From positions 62,001 through 126,000 of the forward strand of contig JBIQJE010000004.1 of the NCBI GenBank assembly GCA_044507625.1: a DNA stretch of 64,000 nt, read 5' to 3'. The notes beneath the pieces are model-generated. The model was not told the DNA's origin. It ran no database searches and worked only from the letters and a program-made list of their open reading frames with translations. The DNA is from Hyphomicrobium_A sp044507625. Its GTDB lineage: Bacteria > Pseudomonadota > Alphaproteobacteria > Rhizobiales > Hyphomicrobiaceae. How positions within the stretch are numbered: position 1 is the first letter of the stretch; each line of letters begins with the position of its first letter. A program made the position numbers and the translations under genes. Positions 41,579-51,100 of the stretch are shown piece by piece.

Positions 41579-42343
41579 TCATTCCGGGCGGCTGCGGTAG
41601 CGGCGCTGATAGCTCGCGTCGTAGAGGGCGCTGTCGCGAAAGTTGTCGATGTCCAGTGCGCGCCCCACCAGGATGAGTGCCGTGCGCTCTATGGCACCGC
41701 CCTGGGCGACCGCGGCGGAGAGGCACCCGAGCGTGCTGCGTACGATGCGCTCCTCGGGCCAGCTCGCGCGGTAGACGATGGCGGCGGGACAGGCCGCGCC
41801 GTAGTGCGGCAGCAGCTCGTCGATGACACTGTCGAGCACGTGGATGGAAAGATGCACTGCGAGGGTTGCGCCGGTTGCCCCGTAGGCTGCCAGCGTCTCA
41901 TTCGGCGGCATGGCGGAGGCACGCCCGGAGGTGCGCGTGAGGACAACCGTCTGCGCGACTTCCGGCAGCGTCAGCTCCTTCCCAAGCGCGGCCGCAGCGG
42001 CGGCAAACGCCGGCACGCCGGGCGTGATCGTGTAGGGGATGTTCAGCGCATCGAGCCGCCGGGTCTGCTCGCCGAGCGCGCTCCAGATGGAGAGGTCGCC
42101 GGAATGGAGCCGCGCCACATCCTCACCGCGCTCCGTGGCGGCGGCGAACTCCGCGACGATCTCATCGAGCGACATCGGCGCAGTGTCGATGATGCGCGCA
42201 CCCCTGGGGCAATAGTCGAGCAGAGCGGACGGCACCAGCGAGCCCGCATAAAGGCACACAGGACAGCGGGCGATGAGATCGCGCCCGCGCACCGTGATGA
42301 GGTCCGGTGCGCCCGGTCCGGCGCCGATGAAGTGAATGGTCAT
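41579..42343 (-). CDS. cobM: Precorrin-4 C11-methyltransferase
   Basis: The 254-residue corrin methyltransferase begins IHFIGAGPGAPDLITVRG and has the CobM-type CPVCLYAGSLVP and RLHSGDLSIWSALGEQ motifs, with TPGVPAFAAAAAALG in the SAM site. It methylates C11 of precorrin-4. The ATG at 42343 overlaps the cobE stop by 4 bp, indicating coupled translation. Confidence 0.95.
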   Translation of the reverse strand: MTIHFIGAGPGAPDLITVRGRDLIARCPVCLYAGSLVPSALLDYCPRGARIIDTAPMSLDEIVAEFAAATERGEDVARLHSGDLSIWSALGEQTRRLDALNIPYTITPGVPAFAAAAAALGKELTLPEVAQTVVLTRTSGRASAMPPNETLAAYGATGATLAVHLSIHVLDSVIDELLPHYGAACPAAIVYRASWPEERIVRSTLGCLSAAVAQGGAIERTALILVGRALDIDNFRDSALYDASYQRRYRSRPE

Positions 42344-42723
42344 GTGTCCGCTCCCCATGCGATTGCGCAGGTCGCCGTGGCGGTCGCCGCGCGGGGCGCC
42401 AGCAGGCGGGCGGCGGTTCCGGCGGCAGCCAGTGCGGCGGTTTCCGCCACGGAGGGCACGCCTTTGAGCGCGAGAACCCTGGTCGAGGCCGTCAAAGCAC
42501 TTTCCGCGACCCGCCGCATTGCCCCACTATCGACGAGGACCAGGGGAAGGCGCAGTCGCGCGGCGGCTTCGATGATCCCGCGCTCGCTTCCCTTCGCGGA
42601 CGCGGTTGCGATCGCATCGATGCTCCGCTGCTCGAGATGGCACTCGCGCACGGCCGCCGCGAGTGCTTCCAATACGGCTTCGGCGCTCGTTCCTGCGCGG
42701 CAGCCTATCCCGGCAATCAGCAT
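42340..42723 (-). CDS. cobE: CobE (CbiG C-terminal domain) protein
   Basis: The 127-residue protein is the stand-alone CbiG C-terminal-like CobE: IAGIGCRAGTSAEAVLEAL at the N-terminus, IATASAKGSERGIIEAA and VPSVAETAALAAAG. CobE is needed for aerobic cobalamin synthesis, but its exact step is not settled. The start overlaps the cobL stop by 7 bp. Confidence 0.93.
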   Translation of the reverse strand: MLIAGIGCRAGTSAEAVLEALAAAVRECHLEQRSIDAIATASAKGSERGIIEAAARLRLPLVLVDSGAMRRVAESALTASTRVLALKGVPSVAETAALAAAGTAARLLAPRAATATATCAIAWGADT

Positions 42724-43922
42724 GGCTTGGTGATCCGCCAATGGACGATGGGTAGCGCCGGGCGCCAGGCGTGCATGGTTCCGACGGGCGCAGCGCGCTC
42801 GATGGCCATGCGGGTCAGCTCGCCGCCGTGATGCGTGAAAGCCTGTAGCAACTGCTGCTCGCCTTCGAGCGTCACGGCGTTCGCGACGAGGCGGCCGCCG
42901 GGCTTGAGTGCGCGCACCGCTGCTTCGATACACCCATCGCCGAGGCCACCGCCGATGAACACGGCATCGGGTGGCGGCAGGCCTTCGAGGGCGTCGGGCG
43001 CGTGTCCTTCAACGATTTGGAGATCGGGCGCACCGAGCGCCTCGGCGTTGCGGGCGGCACGGGCGGCGCGATCTGGATCGGCCTCGATGCCGATGGCGCG
43101 CATTGAGGGATGGCGCAGCAGCCATTCGATCGCGATGGAGCCCGCGCCGAGGCCGATATCCCAGAGAAGCTCACCCTGGCGGGGCGACAGCGACGAAAGT
43201 ACGGTGGCGCGCAGCTCGCGCTTGGTGAGCTGACCGTCGGTCTCGAACAGGGCGTCGTCTATCCCGGCGGCGAGTGGGACGATCTTGGCGTCCGTGTCTG
43301 TGGCAACCTCAATCGCGATGGTGTTGAGCGGTGAGACATCGGTGAGATCGAAGCGGTAAGCCTGGGCGCCGCGCACGCGCTCGCGTGCGCCGCCCATGGC
43401 TTCGAGCACGGTGAGGCGGCTCGCTCCCATGCCGCGCGCCGTTAGGAGTGTTGCGAGCTTCGCCGGCGTCTCGCCATCCCAGGAGAGCGCCAGGATACGT
43501 GCGCCCGGCTGCAGATGGCGGACGATGCCAGTCAGTGCGCGGCCGTGCAGGCTGACGGGAGCGACATCCTGCAATGCCCAGCCGAGGCGCGCCGCAGCCA
43601 ACGCGAACGCAGAGGGCTGGGGAATGCAGACGAACTCATCCGGCGGAATGGCGGCGGAGATCTGTTTGCCGATGCCGTAGTGAAACGGGTCGCCGCTGGC
43701 GATGATCGCAACGGGACGGCCGCGGTGGCGCAGGATTTCGGGTAGCGCCGCCTCGATGGGCGAGGGCCAGGGGAGGCGTTCGCCCGTAATGATCGGAGCG
43801 GCGAGGGCAAGGTGGCGCGCGCCTCCGACAACCAGCTCGGCGCTTTCGATGAGGCTGCGCGCATGGAGGGAAAGTCCTGCCACGCCGTCTTCGCCGATGC
43901 CGACGATGGACAGCCAGCGCAT
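42717..43922 (-). CDS. cobL: Precorrin-6Y C5,15-methyltransferase (decarboxylating)
   Basis: The 401-residue fusion has an N-terminal CbiE-type methyltransferase domain (WLSIVGIGEDGVAGLS, ASGDPFHYGIG, PQPSAFALAAARLGW) and a C-terminal CbiT domain with the SAM motif LLWDIGLGAGSIAIEWL. It methylates C5 and C15 and removes the acetate carboxyl. The ATG at 43922 is the family start; an open frame to 44396 lies antisense to cobK and is rejected. The 783 bp between it and cobJ on this strand are occupied by cobK on the other strand. Confidence 0.95.
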   Translation of the reverse strand: MRWLSIVGIGEDGVAGLSLHARSLIESAELVVGGARHLALAAPIITGERLPWPSPIEAALPEILRHRGRPVAIIASGDPFHYGIGKQISAAIPPDEFVCIPQPSAFALAAARLGWALQDVAPVSLHGRALTGIVRHLQPGARILALSWDGETPAKLATLLTARGMGASRLTVLEAMGGARERVRGAQAYRFDLTDVSPLNTIAIEVATDTDAKIVPLAAGIDDALFETDGQLTKRELRATVLSSLSPRQGELLWDIGLGAGSIAIEWLLRHPSMRAIGIEADPDRAARAARNAEALGAPDLQIVEGHAPDALEGLPPPDAVFIGGGLGDGCIEAAVRALKPGGRLVANAVTLEGEQQLLQAFTHHGGELTRMAIERAAPVGTMHAWRPALPIVHWRITKPC

Positions 43923-43965
43923 CGTTGTGCTGTTAGTCGGTCGAACGTTCTTCTCAGCGGCTGAC

Positions 43966-44739
43966 ATGCGCATACTCGTTCTCGGTGGCACGACGGAAGC
44001 GTCCGCGCTCGTGCGGCGGCTCGCCGGCGACGTACGCTTTTCCGCCACGCTGTCGCTGGCCGGCCGGACGGCGGCGCCGCGGCAGCATCCCGTCGTGACG
44101 CGCACCGGCGGCTTCGGCGGCGCTGGGGGTCTCGCGCGCTGGGCTCGTGAGCACCGCATCGATGCCATCGTCGATGCGACGCATCCTTTCGCGGCGCGTA
44201 TTTCGGACAACGCGGTCGAGGCCGCGCGGCTTTGTGGGATTCCGATCGCGAGCGTGGTGCGAGCGCCCTGGCTGCCGCGGGAGGGCGATAACTGGATTTG
44301 CGTCGGCGGATTCGATGAAGCGGCGAGCGCCGTCGGCGCGGAGCCGCAGCGGGTTCTGCTGACCATCGGCCGCCAGGAAGTCGGCGCTTTTCGCACGGCG
44401 CCGCAGCACTTCTATATCGTGCGGGCGATCGATCCGCCGGATGAAGCGGATCTGCCGCCCAGGACGGAAGTGATCCAGCAGCGCGGACCGTTCAGCCCCC
44501 ATGACGAGATCGCGCTGATGCGTGCGCACGGCATCGGCTGCCTCGTGAGCAAGAACGCGGGCGGGGGGGCGACGTACGCCAAGATCGCGGCTGCACGGGA
44601 GCTGGGGCTGCCGGTGATCATGATCTCCCGCCCGCACAAGCCGGCGCGGCTCACGCTGGAGGACGTCGATGCGGTGTGCACGTGGCTGGAGCTGCAATGG
44701 GACGCTCATTGCGGGCCGCGCTCCGATCGAGGCGTATAG
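43966..44739 (+). CDS. cobK: Precorrin-6A reductase
   Basis: The 257-residue NADPH-dependent enzyme reduces precorrin-6A to precorrin-6B. It starts MRILVLGGTTEASALVRRL, and has the DATHPFAARISDNA and KNAGGGATYAKI motifs typical of CobK. It is the only gene of this part of the cluster on the + strand: its start faces away from cobL (43-bp gap) and its last 34 bp overlap the end of convergent cobJ. Confidence 0.95.
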   Translation: MRILVLGGTTEASALVRRLAGDVRFSATLSLAGRTAAPRQHPVVTRTGGFGGAGGLARWAREHRIDAIVDATHPFAARISDNAVEAARLCGIPIASVVRAPWLPREGDNWICVGGFDEAASAVGAEPQRVLLTIGRQEVGAFRTAPQHFYIVRAIDPPDEADLPPRTEVIQQRGPFSPHDEIALMRAHGIGCLVSKNAGGGATYAKIAAARELGLPVIMISRPHKPARLTLEDVDAVCTWLELQWDAHCGPRSDRGV

Positions 44740-45470
44740 ACCCACGGTGTCGCGCCCGGCCGGTCGATGAGCCGCGTTCCCTGCGCGCCGACGATGATGA
44801 GGGTGCGCATGTCGGCAGGCACCGTATGCGCAACGGCGAGCGTCGATATGTACGCCTGCGCCTCCGGCGTGCCGGCGGCGCGGACGAACACGACGACAGT
44901 GTCTGCAGGCTTCCATTGTCGAAGCGCCGCAAACGCGTCGGCGAGCTGGTGCGGGCGCGCGCGCGAGGTGGGATTGTAAAGGGCGATGACGAAGTCGCCG
45001 CGCGATGCCGCTTCGAGCCTGCGCGTGATGAGGTCCCACGACTTCAGATTGTCGGACAGGGACATGACGCAGAAATCGCCGCCCAGGGGCGCGCCCACGG
45101 CCGCGCTTGCCGCGAGCACGGCGGTCACGCCGGGCTCGACGCGGATGTCGAGGCTGCGCCAGCTGTCCTCGCCGGTCTCCACGGCCTCGAAGATCGCAGC
45201 TGCCATGGCAAACACGCCCGGATCGCCGCCGGAGACGACGGCAACGTTCCGGCCCTCCGCCGCGAGCCGCAAGGCGTGACGCGCGCGGTCGATTTCAACG
45301 CCGTTTCCGGAGCCATGACGGCGCTGAGCCGGGTTCAGATCCGGCACGCGGTCGAGATACGTATCGTAACCGACGAGATCCGTTGCATTGCGCAAAACCT
45401 CGGCGACGGCGGGCGTCATCAATTCCGGTGCGCCCGGCCCAAGGCCAACAATGGTGAGCTTGCCGGTCAT
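44706..45470 (-). CDS. cobJ: Precorrin-3B C17-methyltransferase
   Basis: The 254-residue SAM enzyme contracts the ring and methylates C17. Motifs: LTIVGLGPGAPELMTPA, VGYDTYLDRVPDL, VVSGGDPGVFAMAAAIFE and ALYNPTSRARPHQL. The ATG at 45470 overlaps the cobI stop by 4 bp. Its 3' end overlaps cobK, encoded on the other strand, by 34 bp. Confidence 0.95.
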   Translation of the reverse strand: MTGKLTIVGLGPGAPELMTPAVAEVLRNATDLVGYDTYLDRVPDLNPAQRRHGSGNGVEIDRARHALRLAAEGRNVAVVSGGDPGVFAMAAAIFEAVETGEDSWRSLDIRVEPGVTAVLAASAAVGAPLGGDFCVMSLSDNLKSWDLITRRLEAASRGDFVIALYNPTSRARPHQLADAFAALRQWKPADTVVVFVRAAGTPEAQAYISTLAVAHTVPADMRTLIIVGAQGTRLIDRPGATPWVYTPRSERGPQ

Positions 45471-46225
45471 AGCCGTCTTCCGTTGCCGGGTATGATGACC
45501 ATGGCGAAGTAGGGGCCCACTGCATCGGTGCACCCGCTCAGCGGCATGATGCGCTCTTCGCTCATCGTTCCGCGCTCGATGTAAATCGCGCGGTCGATCA
45601 TGCCCGCGGTCTCGACGGCGCGGCGTACCTTTGCGAGATTGCGTCCGACCTTCATGATGACGGCCGCATCGCAACGGGCGAGGCGTTCTGCGAGAAGGCT
45701 TTCCTCCAGCGTTCCGGGCACGACGGAGAGCACGTCATCGCCCCACGTCATCGGCGTATTCGCCCGCGTCCAGCAGCCGGACATGCCGGTGACGCCGGGC
45801 ACGACCTCGATGGCGACGCCGCCTTCGAGGCGCCGCCACATGTGCATGAAGGAGCCGTAGAAGAATGGATCACCTTCGGCCAGCAACCCGACGGAGCGGC
45901 CTTCGCGGAGCTCGTCCTTCAGCGCATCCGCGCTCTCGCGATAGAACCGGGCAATCGCCTCGCGGTAAGCGGGGTCGGAGACATGCACCTCGTCGGTGAG
46001 CGGGTATTCGAGCTTCAACTCGCGGCGTGGGGTGGTGATCAGCGGCGCGATGATCTTGCGTGCATTGCCCATGCGACCGCGCTTGGCGAAATAGGCGAGC
46101 ACGTCGACGGAGCGGACGAGCCCGGCGGCGCGCAGCGTCATGTAGCGGATGTCACCGGGGCCGACGCCGATCCCGTAGAGCTTTCCGGGCTCGGCTTCGC
46201 CGGCGATCGCTTCGAGCATCGTCAT
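45467..46225 (-). CDS. cobI: Precorrin-2 C20-methyltransferase
   Basis: The 252-residue enzyme has LYGIGVGPGDIRYMTLRA, YFAKRGRMGNARKI, LAEGDPFFYGSFMHMW and VPGVTGMSGCWTRA, all typical of CobI. It methylates C20 of precorrin-2. The ATG at 46225 overlaps the cobH stop by 4 bp. Confidence 0.95.
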   Translation of the reverse strand: MTMLEAIAGEAEPGKLYGIGVGPGDIRYMTLRAAGLVRSVDVLAYFAKRGRMGNARKIIAPLITTPRRELKLEYPLTDEVHVSDPAYREAIARFYRESADALKDELREGRSVGLLAEGDPFFYGSFMHMWRRLEGGVAIEVVPGVTGMSGCWTRANTPMTWGDDVLSVVPGTLEESLLAERLARCDAAVIMKVGRNLAKVRRAVETAGMIDRAIYIERGTMSEERIMPLSGCTDAVGPYFAMVIIPGNGRRL

Positions 46226-46854
46226 TCGGTGTCGCTCGCCAGTGCGTTGACCGCGGCGGCAGCGATGGCGCTGCCGCCTTTGCGCCCCGCAACGGTCAGG
46301 TATGGGATGTCGCCGTAGGTGGCCAGCGCCTCTTTCGATTCCGCCGCGCCGACGAAACCCACCGGCACGCCGACCACCGCCGCGGGTCTCGGTGCGCCTG
46401 CATCGATCATGTCGAGCAGGTGGAAAAGTGCGGTCGGTGCGTTGCCAATCACCACGACCGCACCAGCGAGATAGGGACGCCACAGCTCCAGCGCCGCCGC
46501 CGAACGGGTGTTGGACATTTTCCGCGCGAGCTCGCTGGTTCGCGGGTCGGAAAGCGTGCAGATCACCTCGTTACCAGCGGGCAGGCGCGCGCGTGTGATG
46601 CCATGCGCCACCATCTGCGCGTCGCAGAGGATCGGCGCGCCATTCTTCAATGCGGCATGTGCGGCATCGGCAAACCCATCCGACATGGAGATATCCTGGG
46701 CGATCTCCACCATGCCGGTCGCGTGAATAATGCGCACGGCCACCTTCTCGGCGCGGCCTGAAAAGCGCGCGAGATCTGCCTCGTCTCGTATGGTGGCAAA
46801 CGAGTTGCGATATATCTCCGCGCCGTCGCGGATATAGGTGCGGGATGTGGCCAT
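46222..46854 (-). CDS. cobH: Precorrin-8X methylmutase
   Basis: The 210-residue enzyme moves the methyl group from C11 to C12 to give hydrogenobyrinic acid. The catalytic histidine lies in RIIHATGMVEIAQDI, and IGNAPTALF and VPVGFVGAAESKEAL are the usual C-terminal motifs. The ATG at 46854 is chosen; the longer frame overlaps cobG. The start follows the cobG stop by 11 bp. Confidence 0.95.
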   Translation of the reverse strand: MATSRTYIRDGAEIYRNSFATIRDEADLARFSGRAEKVAVRIIHATGMVEIAQDISMSDGFADAAHAALKNGAPILCDAQMVAHGITRARLPAGNEVICTLSDPRTSELARKMSNTRSAAALELWRPYLAGAVVVIGNAPTALFHLLDMIDAGAPRPAAVVGVPVGFVGAAESKEALATYGDIPYLTVAGRKGGSAIAAAAVNALASDTE

Positions 46855-46865
46855 GGGGACGTGAC

Positions 46866-48146
46866 CTAGAGCGTTGCGTAGAGGGTGCGCAGCTCCGCCA
46901 AGCGGCCGGGCGGCACGAGGACACGGGGAACCTCGTGGGGCGTGCTGTTGCGCGATATGCCGATGCGGTCTCCGCTCCCGACGAGCACCAAGTCGGAGAC
47001 ACGCGATGACGCGCAACCCTTGGCGCAGCCGGATACGTGGCAGGAGCGGCAGTCCAATTCCGATAGCGAGCCGGCAATGCGGCGGGCGATTGCGTGCGTG
47101 TCGAACGTGGCCGATGCGCATCCGGGCGATCCGGGGCAGGCTTCGATGCGCAGAAGCGGATCGCGTGCGTCGGTGATAAAGCCGAGGGTGGCGCCGGCTT
47201 CCATTATCGCTGTCGCAGCGGCCGCGCCGTCGACGGGGGCGTAGAGCGTGCGCCAGGGCGATGGGCGCAACTGCGAGGAACCGGCGCGATGCACGGCATC
47301 GGCGAGCGTGTGCAAGGCGGCGGCTTCCACCCTGCCGAACGGGATGGCAAGGCCGACGGCGAACGGCTTTCCGTTCTGGCGCAGGACGCCGAGTTCGCGC
47401 TGCGCGGCTTTGGGCCATTTATGCAGGGCGGGCAGTGGCTGGAACCGCGAGGTCGTCTGCAGGCGCAGACGCTCATAGACGTGCCGGGGAAGGTCGCGCA
47501 TGCGTGCGCGGGGCTCGACGGATGCGCCAACAAATGCGCGCGCGATGTCCAGCGCGACCCCGGCGGCCCCGATGGCGTCCATATAACCCAGCCAGTCGAT
47601 GCCATCGGGCCGGTCCAAACCGGCTGCGATGATCGCAGCCCCCTCGATCATGACGGCCCGCAGGCGAATGTCCGCCCGTTCGCCATCCAAGCTGAAGCAG
47701 CCGCCGCCATCGATGGCGAAGCCGAATTTGCCGGGCAGGCGCCACAGCGCGGCGTGATCGGCGAGACCCTGCTCGAGCTCTTCGGCGATAGGCCCCGGAT
47801 CGATGATTTCGTGCGGATCGCTCCCCGCAAGGGGGCTCACCAGAACGTTGCGGACGGATTCAGCCTCGGCATTCGCATCGAGCAGTCCGTGCACCCGCAG
47901 CGCATCCCACAGCGCGGGAAGGCTTGCGGCCGCAATGCCGCGCAATTGCAGATTGGCCCGCCGGGTCAGATCGATGTGGCCATTGCCGTAGCGGATCGAC
48001 AGGTCCGCTATGGCCATGAGTTCAGTGCAGCCGAAAGCGCCCGCGTGCGGACGCAGGCGCACGATGAGACCGTCGCCGCTCTCCATCGGCCGCAACGCGC
48101 CGGGGCACCATCCCCGGACCGCCGGCTGCTGCAGGATCGCGTTCAT
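46866..48146 (-). CDS. cobG: Precorrin-3B synthase (oxygen-dependent)
   Basis: The 426-residue protein resembles sulfite reductase and carries siroheme-like/[4Fe-4S] cysteines in EACPGSPGCASA and HVSGCAKGCASS. It uses O2 to hydroxylate precorrin-3A; its presence marks the aerobic cobalamin route. YGNGHIDLTRRANLQLRG is the ferredoxin-like half-domain motif. The start overlaps the cobN stop (ATGA). Confidence 0.94.
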   Translation of the reverse strand: MNAILQQPAVRGWCPGALRPMESGDGLIVRLRPHAGAFGCTELMAIADLSIRYGNGHIDLTRRANLQLRGIAAASLPALWDALRVHGLLDANAEAESVRNVLVSPLAGSDPHEIIDPGPIAEELEQGLADHAALWRLPGKFGFAIDGGGCFSLDGERADIRLRAVMIEGAAIIAAGLDRPDGIDWLGYMDAIGAAGVALDIARAFVGASVEPRARMRDLPRHVYERLRLQTTSRFQPLPALHKWPKAAQRELGVLRQNGKPFAVGLAIPFGRVEAAALHTLADAVHRAGSSQLRPSPWRTLYAPVDGAAAATAIMEAGATLGFITDARDPLLRIEACPGSPGCASATFDTHAIARRIAGSLSELDCRSCHVSGCAKGCASSRVSDLVLVGSGDRIGISRNSTPHEVPRVLVPPGRLAELRTLYATL

Positions 48147-51100
48147 TGCGCGGCCTCCAGCGATCCCGGCTGCTGCGGCTGCTCTGCCGCCCGGCGGGCT
48201 GCCGCAAGCTCGACGTGGACGGCGTTCCGCCGCGGAACCCAGAGTCCGCGCGCGAGCAAATCCTGCAAGCGTGCCGCCATTGCCGCCATCGCTGCAGGAT
48301 TGGCGGCGTTGACGGCATCGCGCACGTCCGTGTCGGCGATCAGCGCATCGTGCACGGCATCGATGAGATGGCCCGGAACAGCCTCGGCCGCAGCCGCGAA
48401 CGCATAAAGCGCATCGACGGCCTGCGCCAGCTCCCCGCATCCGCGGTGTCCGTGGCCGAGCATTCCGGCGATCCAGCGCGGATTGGTGAGCTTGCCGCGG
48501 ATGACGCGCGTAATCTCCTCCTGCACCGTGCGCGCAACCGGCTTCTCGGGCCGGCTGGTATCGAGATGGTAGAGGGAAGGCGTCGTTCCGCCGAGGGCAT
48601 TGGCCGCGGCCGCAAAGCCGCCCACGAAGTCGGCGACGCCGTCGCCGTCGAGCAGGTCGCGCTCGCGGTCGTCCTGCGGATGCACCAGCACATCGGCCGC
48701 GGCAACGCGCTTTGCAAACGCTTCGCCATCGTGCACCGCGGTGTCGGCGGCCCCGTAGGCGTATGCGCCGGCAGACAGGTAGGCCTCGGCAAGCTCACGG
48801 CGCGTCGACCATGCGCTGTCCAGAACCACGTCGGCGGTACCGGCGCCGTAGCTGCCGGGGGCCCCTCCGAAGATGCGCGCGAGATTGCCGCCGCTGCGGC
48901 GCAGGGCCGCCAGCGGATTCCAGGCATCGTCTTCGTCGAGCGCGGCGACACGGTGCACGGCCAAATCGAAGAGCGCGATCTGCGCCGGGAAGATGTCACG
49001 GAAGAGGCCGGAAATGCGCAGCGTGACATCGATGCGCGGCCGGTCGAGTTTCGGCGCGGGAATGATCTCGATGCCGGTAACCCGGTTCGATCCGGTGTCC
49101 CAGGTCGGCCGCACGCCGAGATAGGCGAGGGCCTGGGCGAGATCGTCGCCGCCGGTGCGCAGCGACGCGGAAGCCCACAGGTCGAGGAAGATCGAACGCG
49201 GATATTCGCCGTGGTCTTGCAGGTGCCGGCGGATCACCTCGTCGGCCGCACGGGCGCCGATGGTTGCGGCGGTGCGCGTGGGGATCGATCGCGGATCGAT
49301 GACCGTCAGGTTCCTCCCGGTGGGGAGAACGTCGAGGCGGCCACGGGTCGGTGCGCCCGCGGGGCCGGGGGCGACGAAGCGCGCGTCGAGTGCATCCAGC
49401 AGCGCCTTGCGCTCTTGCCCCGCGCATGCGCGGTAGAGCGCGGCGACATCTTCGGCGCCGACCGCGGTGCCATCGCCGAAGCTCTTCACAGTTGCCCGTG
49501 TCAGATCGGCGTGCGCCTCGCTGCCCGGATCGCAGCCGAAAATGTGCAGGCGGTCGCGGATGCTGAGATCTTTGATGTCGCAGAGCTGCGCGTCGAGCTT
49601 CGCGATCGCTTCGCGTGGGGTATCGGATTTCTCAACGCCGCAATCGGCCGCAAGTCCCGAGCGCCAGGCGCGGTCGACGATCTCGCGCTCGAGCAATCCG
49701 GCCCGCCTGCGATCGACGCCTTCGGCGTCGGCATATTCCTCGATCAGCCCTTCGAGTTCGGCCATGGGGCCGTGCAGGCCTGCGTCGGATAGTGGCGGCG
49801 TCAGGTGGCCGATTGTAACGCCGGCGATGCGCCGCTTGGCCTGCACCGCTTCGCCCGGGTTGTTGACGATGAAGGGATAAACGACAGGCACCGGGCCGAG
49901 CAACGCTTCGGGGAAGCAGGCGCGCGACAGCGCCAGCGCCTTGCCCGGCAGCCATTCGAGCGTGCCGTGGGTTCCCAGGTGGATCAGTGCGTCGATGCGC
50001 TCCATCTCGCGCAGCGCCATGTAGAGCGCGGCGTAGGCGTGCCGGGGCGGGCAGCCGGTGTCGTGGTATCCCTCTTTGCGATCGCCGCGCGATCCGCGAT
50101 CGGGCTGCAGCAGAACGAGAACGTTGCCGGCACGCAGGCACGGGTAGTGGAAGCTGCCACCGGCATATGCGGGATCGTTCTCCGGCGCGCCCCAGGCACC
50201 ATCGATTTCTTTCGCGACCGATGCATCGTGCCCGGCCAGCCACTGCCGGTAGCGGGCGAGGGGTACGGACAATTTTTCCGGCGCGTCCTTGCGGGTGAGG
50301 CGCGCGATGATCTCCTGCGCGGGCCAATCGGCGCCGGCGGTTGCGTAGCCGGCGGATGAAAGCAGTGAGAGGATCGCGCGGACGCTCTCCGGGGTGTCGA
50401 GGCCGCACGCGTAACCGGTGCGCCCGCCGCGGGCGGGATAGTCGGAAATCATCAAGGCGATGCGGCGGCGCGCGCGCGCCTTGGTTCCGAGAACAGCCCA
50501 CGCCGCCGCAAGCTTCGCCACGAACGGGATGCGGTCCGTCGCGGGCTGATGCAGCACACGGGCGTATTCGAGATCCGGGCTCAGCGTGCTTTCGGCCTTG
50601 AAGGAGATCGCGCGGGTGAAGATGCGCCCGTCGAGCTCGGGGAGCACGACGTTCATGGCGAGATCGGTCGGGGACAGCCCACGCACGGATTGCGCCCAGG
50701 CCTCCTCGGTCGAACCGGAGAACGCCACCTGCAGAACGGGACAGCGCGCCGCATCGAGAACGGTGGTGTCGTCGTCGCGGCGCGCGGAAAATGCGGTGGC
50801 GTTGATGATGACGGCGGGCGGCATCCGCTCGATGAACGTAGCGATCTGCGCTGCCGCAGCGTGGTCCTTCAGCGAGGTGACGGAAAGCGCGACCGGCTCC
50901 AGGCCTTCCGTTTCAAGCGCCGCCAGCAGCGCCTCTATGGGGGCGGTGTCGGCTGCAAGGAGATTGGCGCGATAGAAGAGGACGAGCGCTGCCGGGCGTC
51001 CCGGGTGCATTCGTTCAAGATCGGCGACGGCGCAGGTCTCGCCGTTGCGCATGAAGCCGATGGCGGGGCCGAGCGGCCGCGGCTCTCCGTGCGGCTCCAG

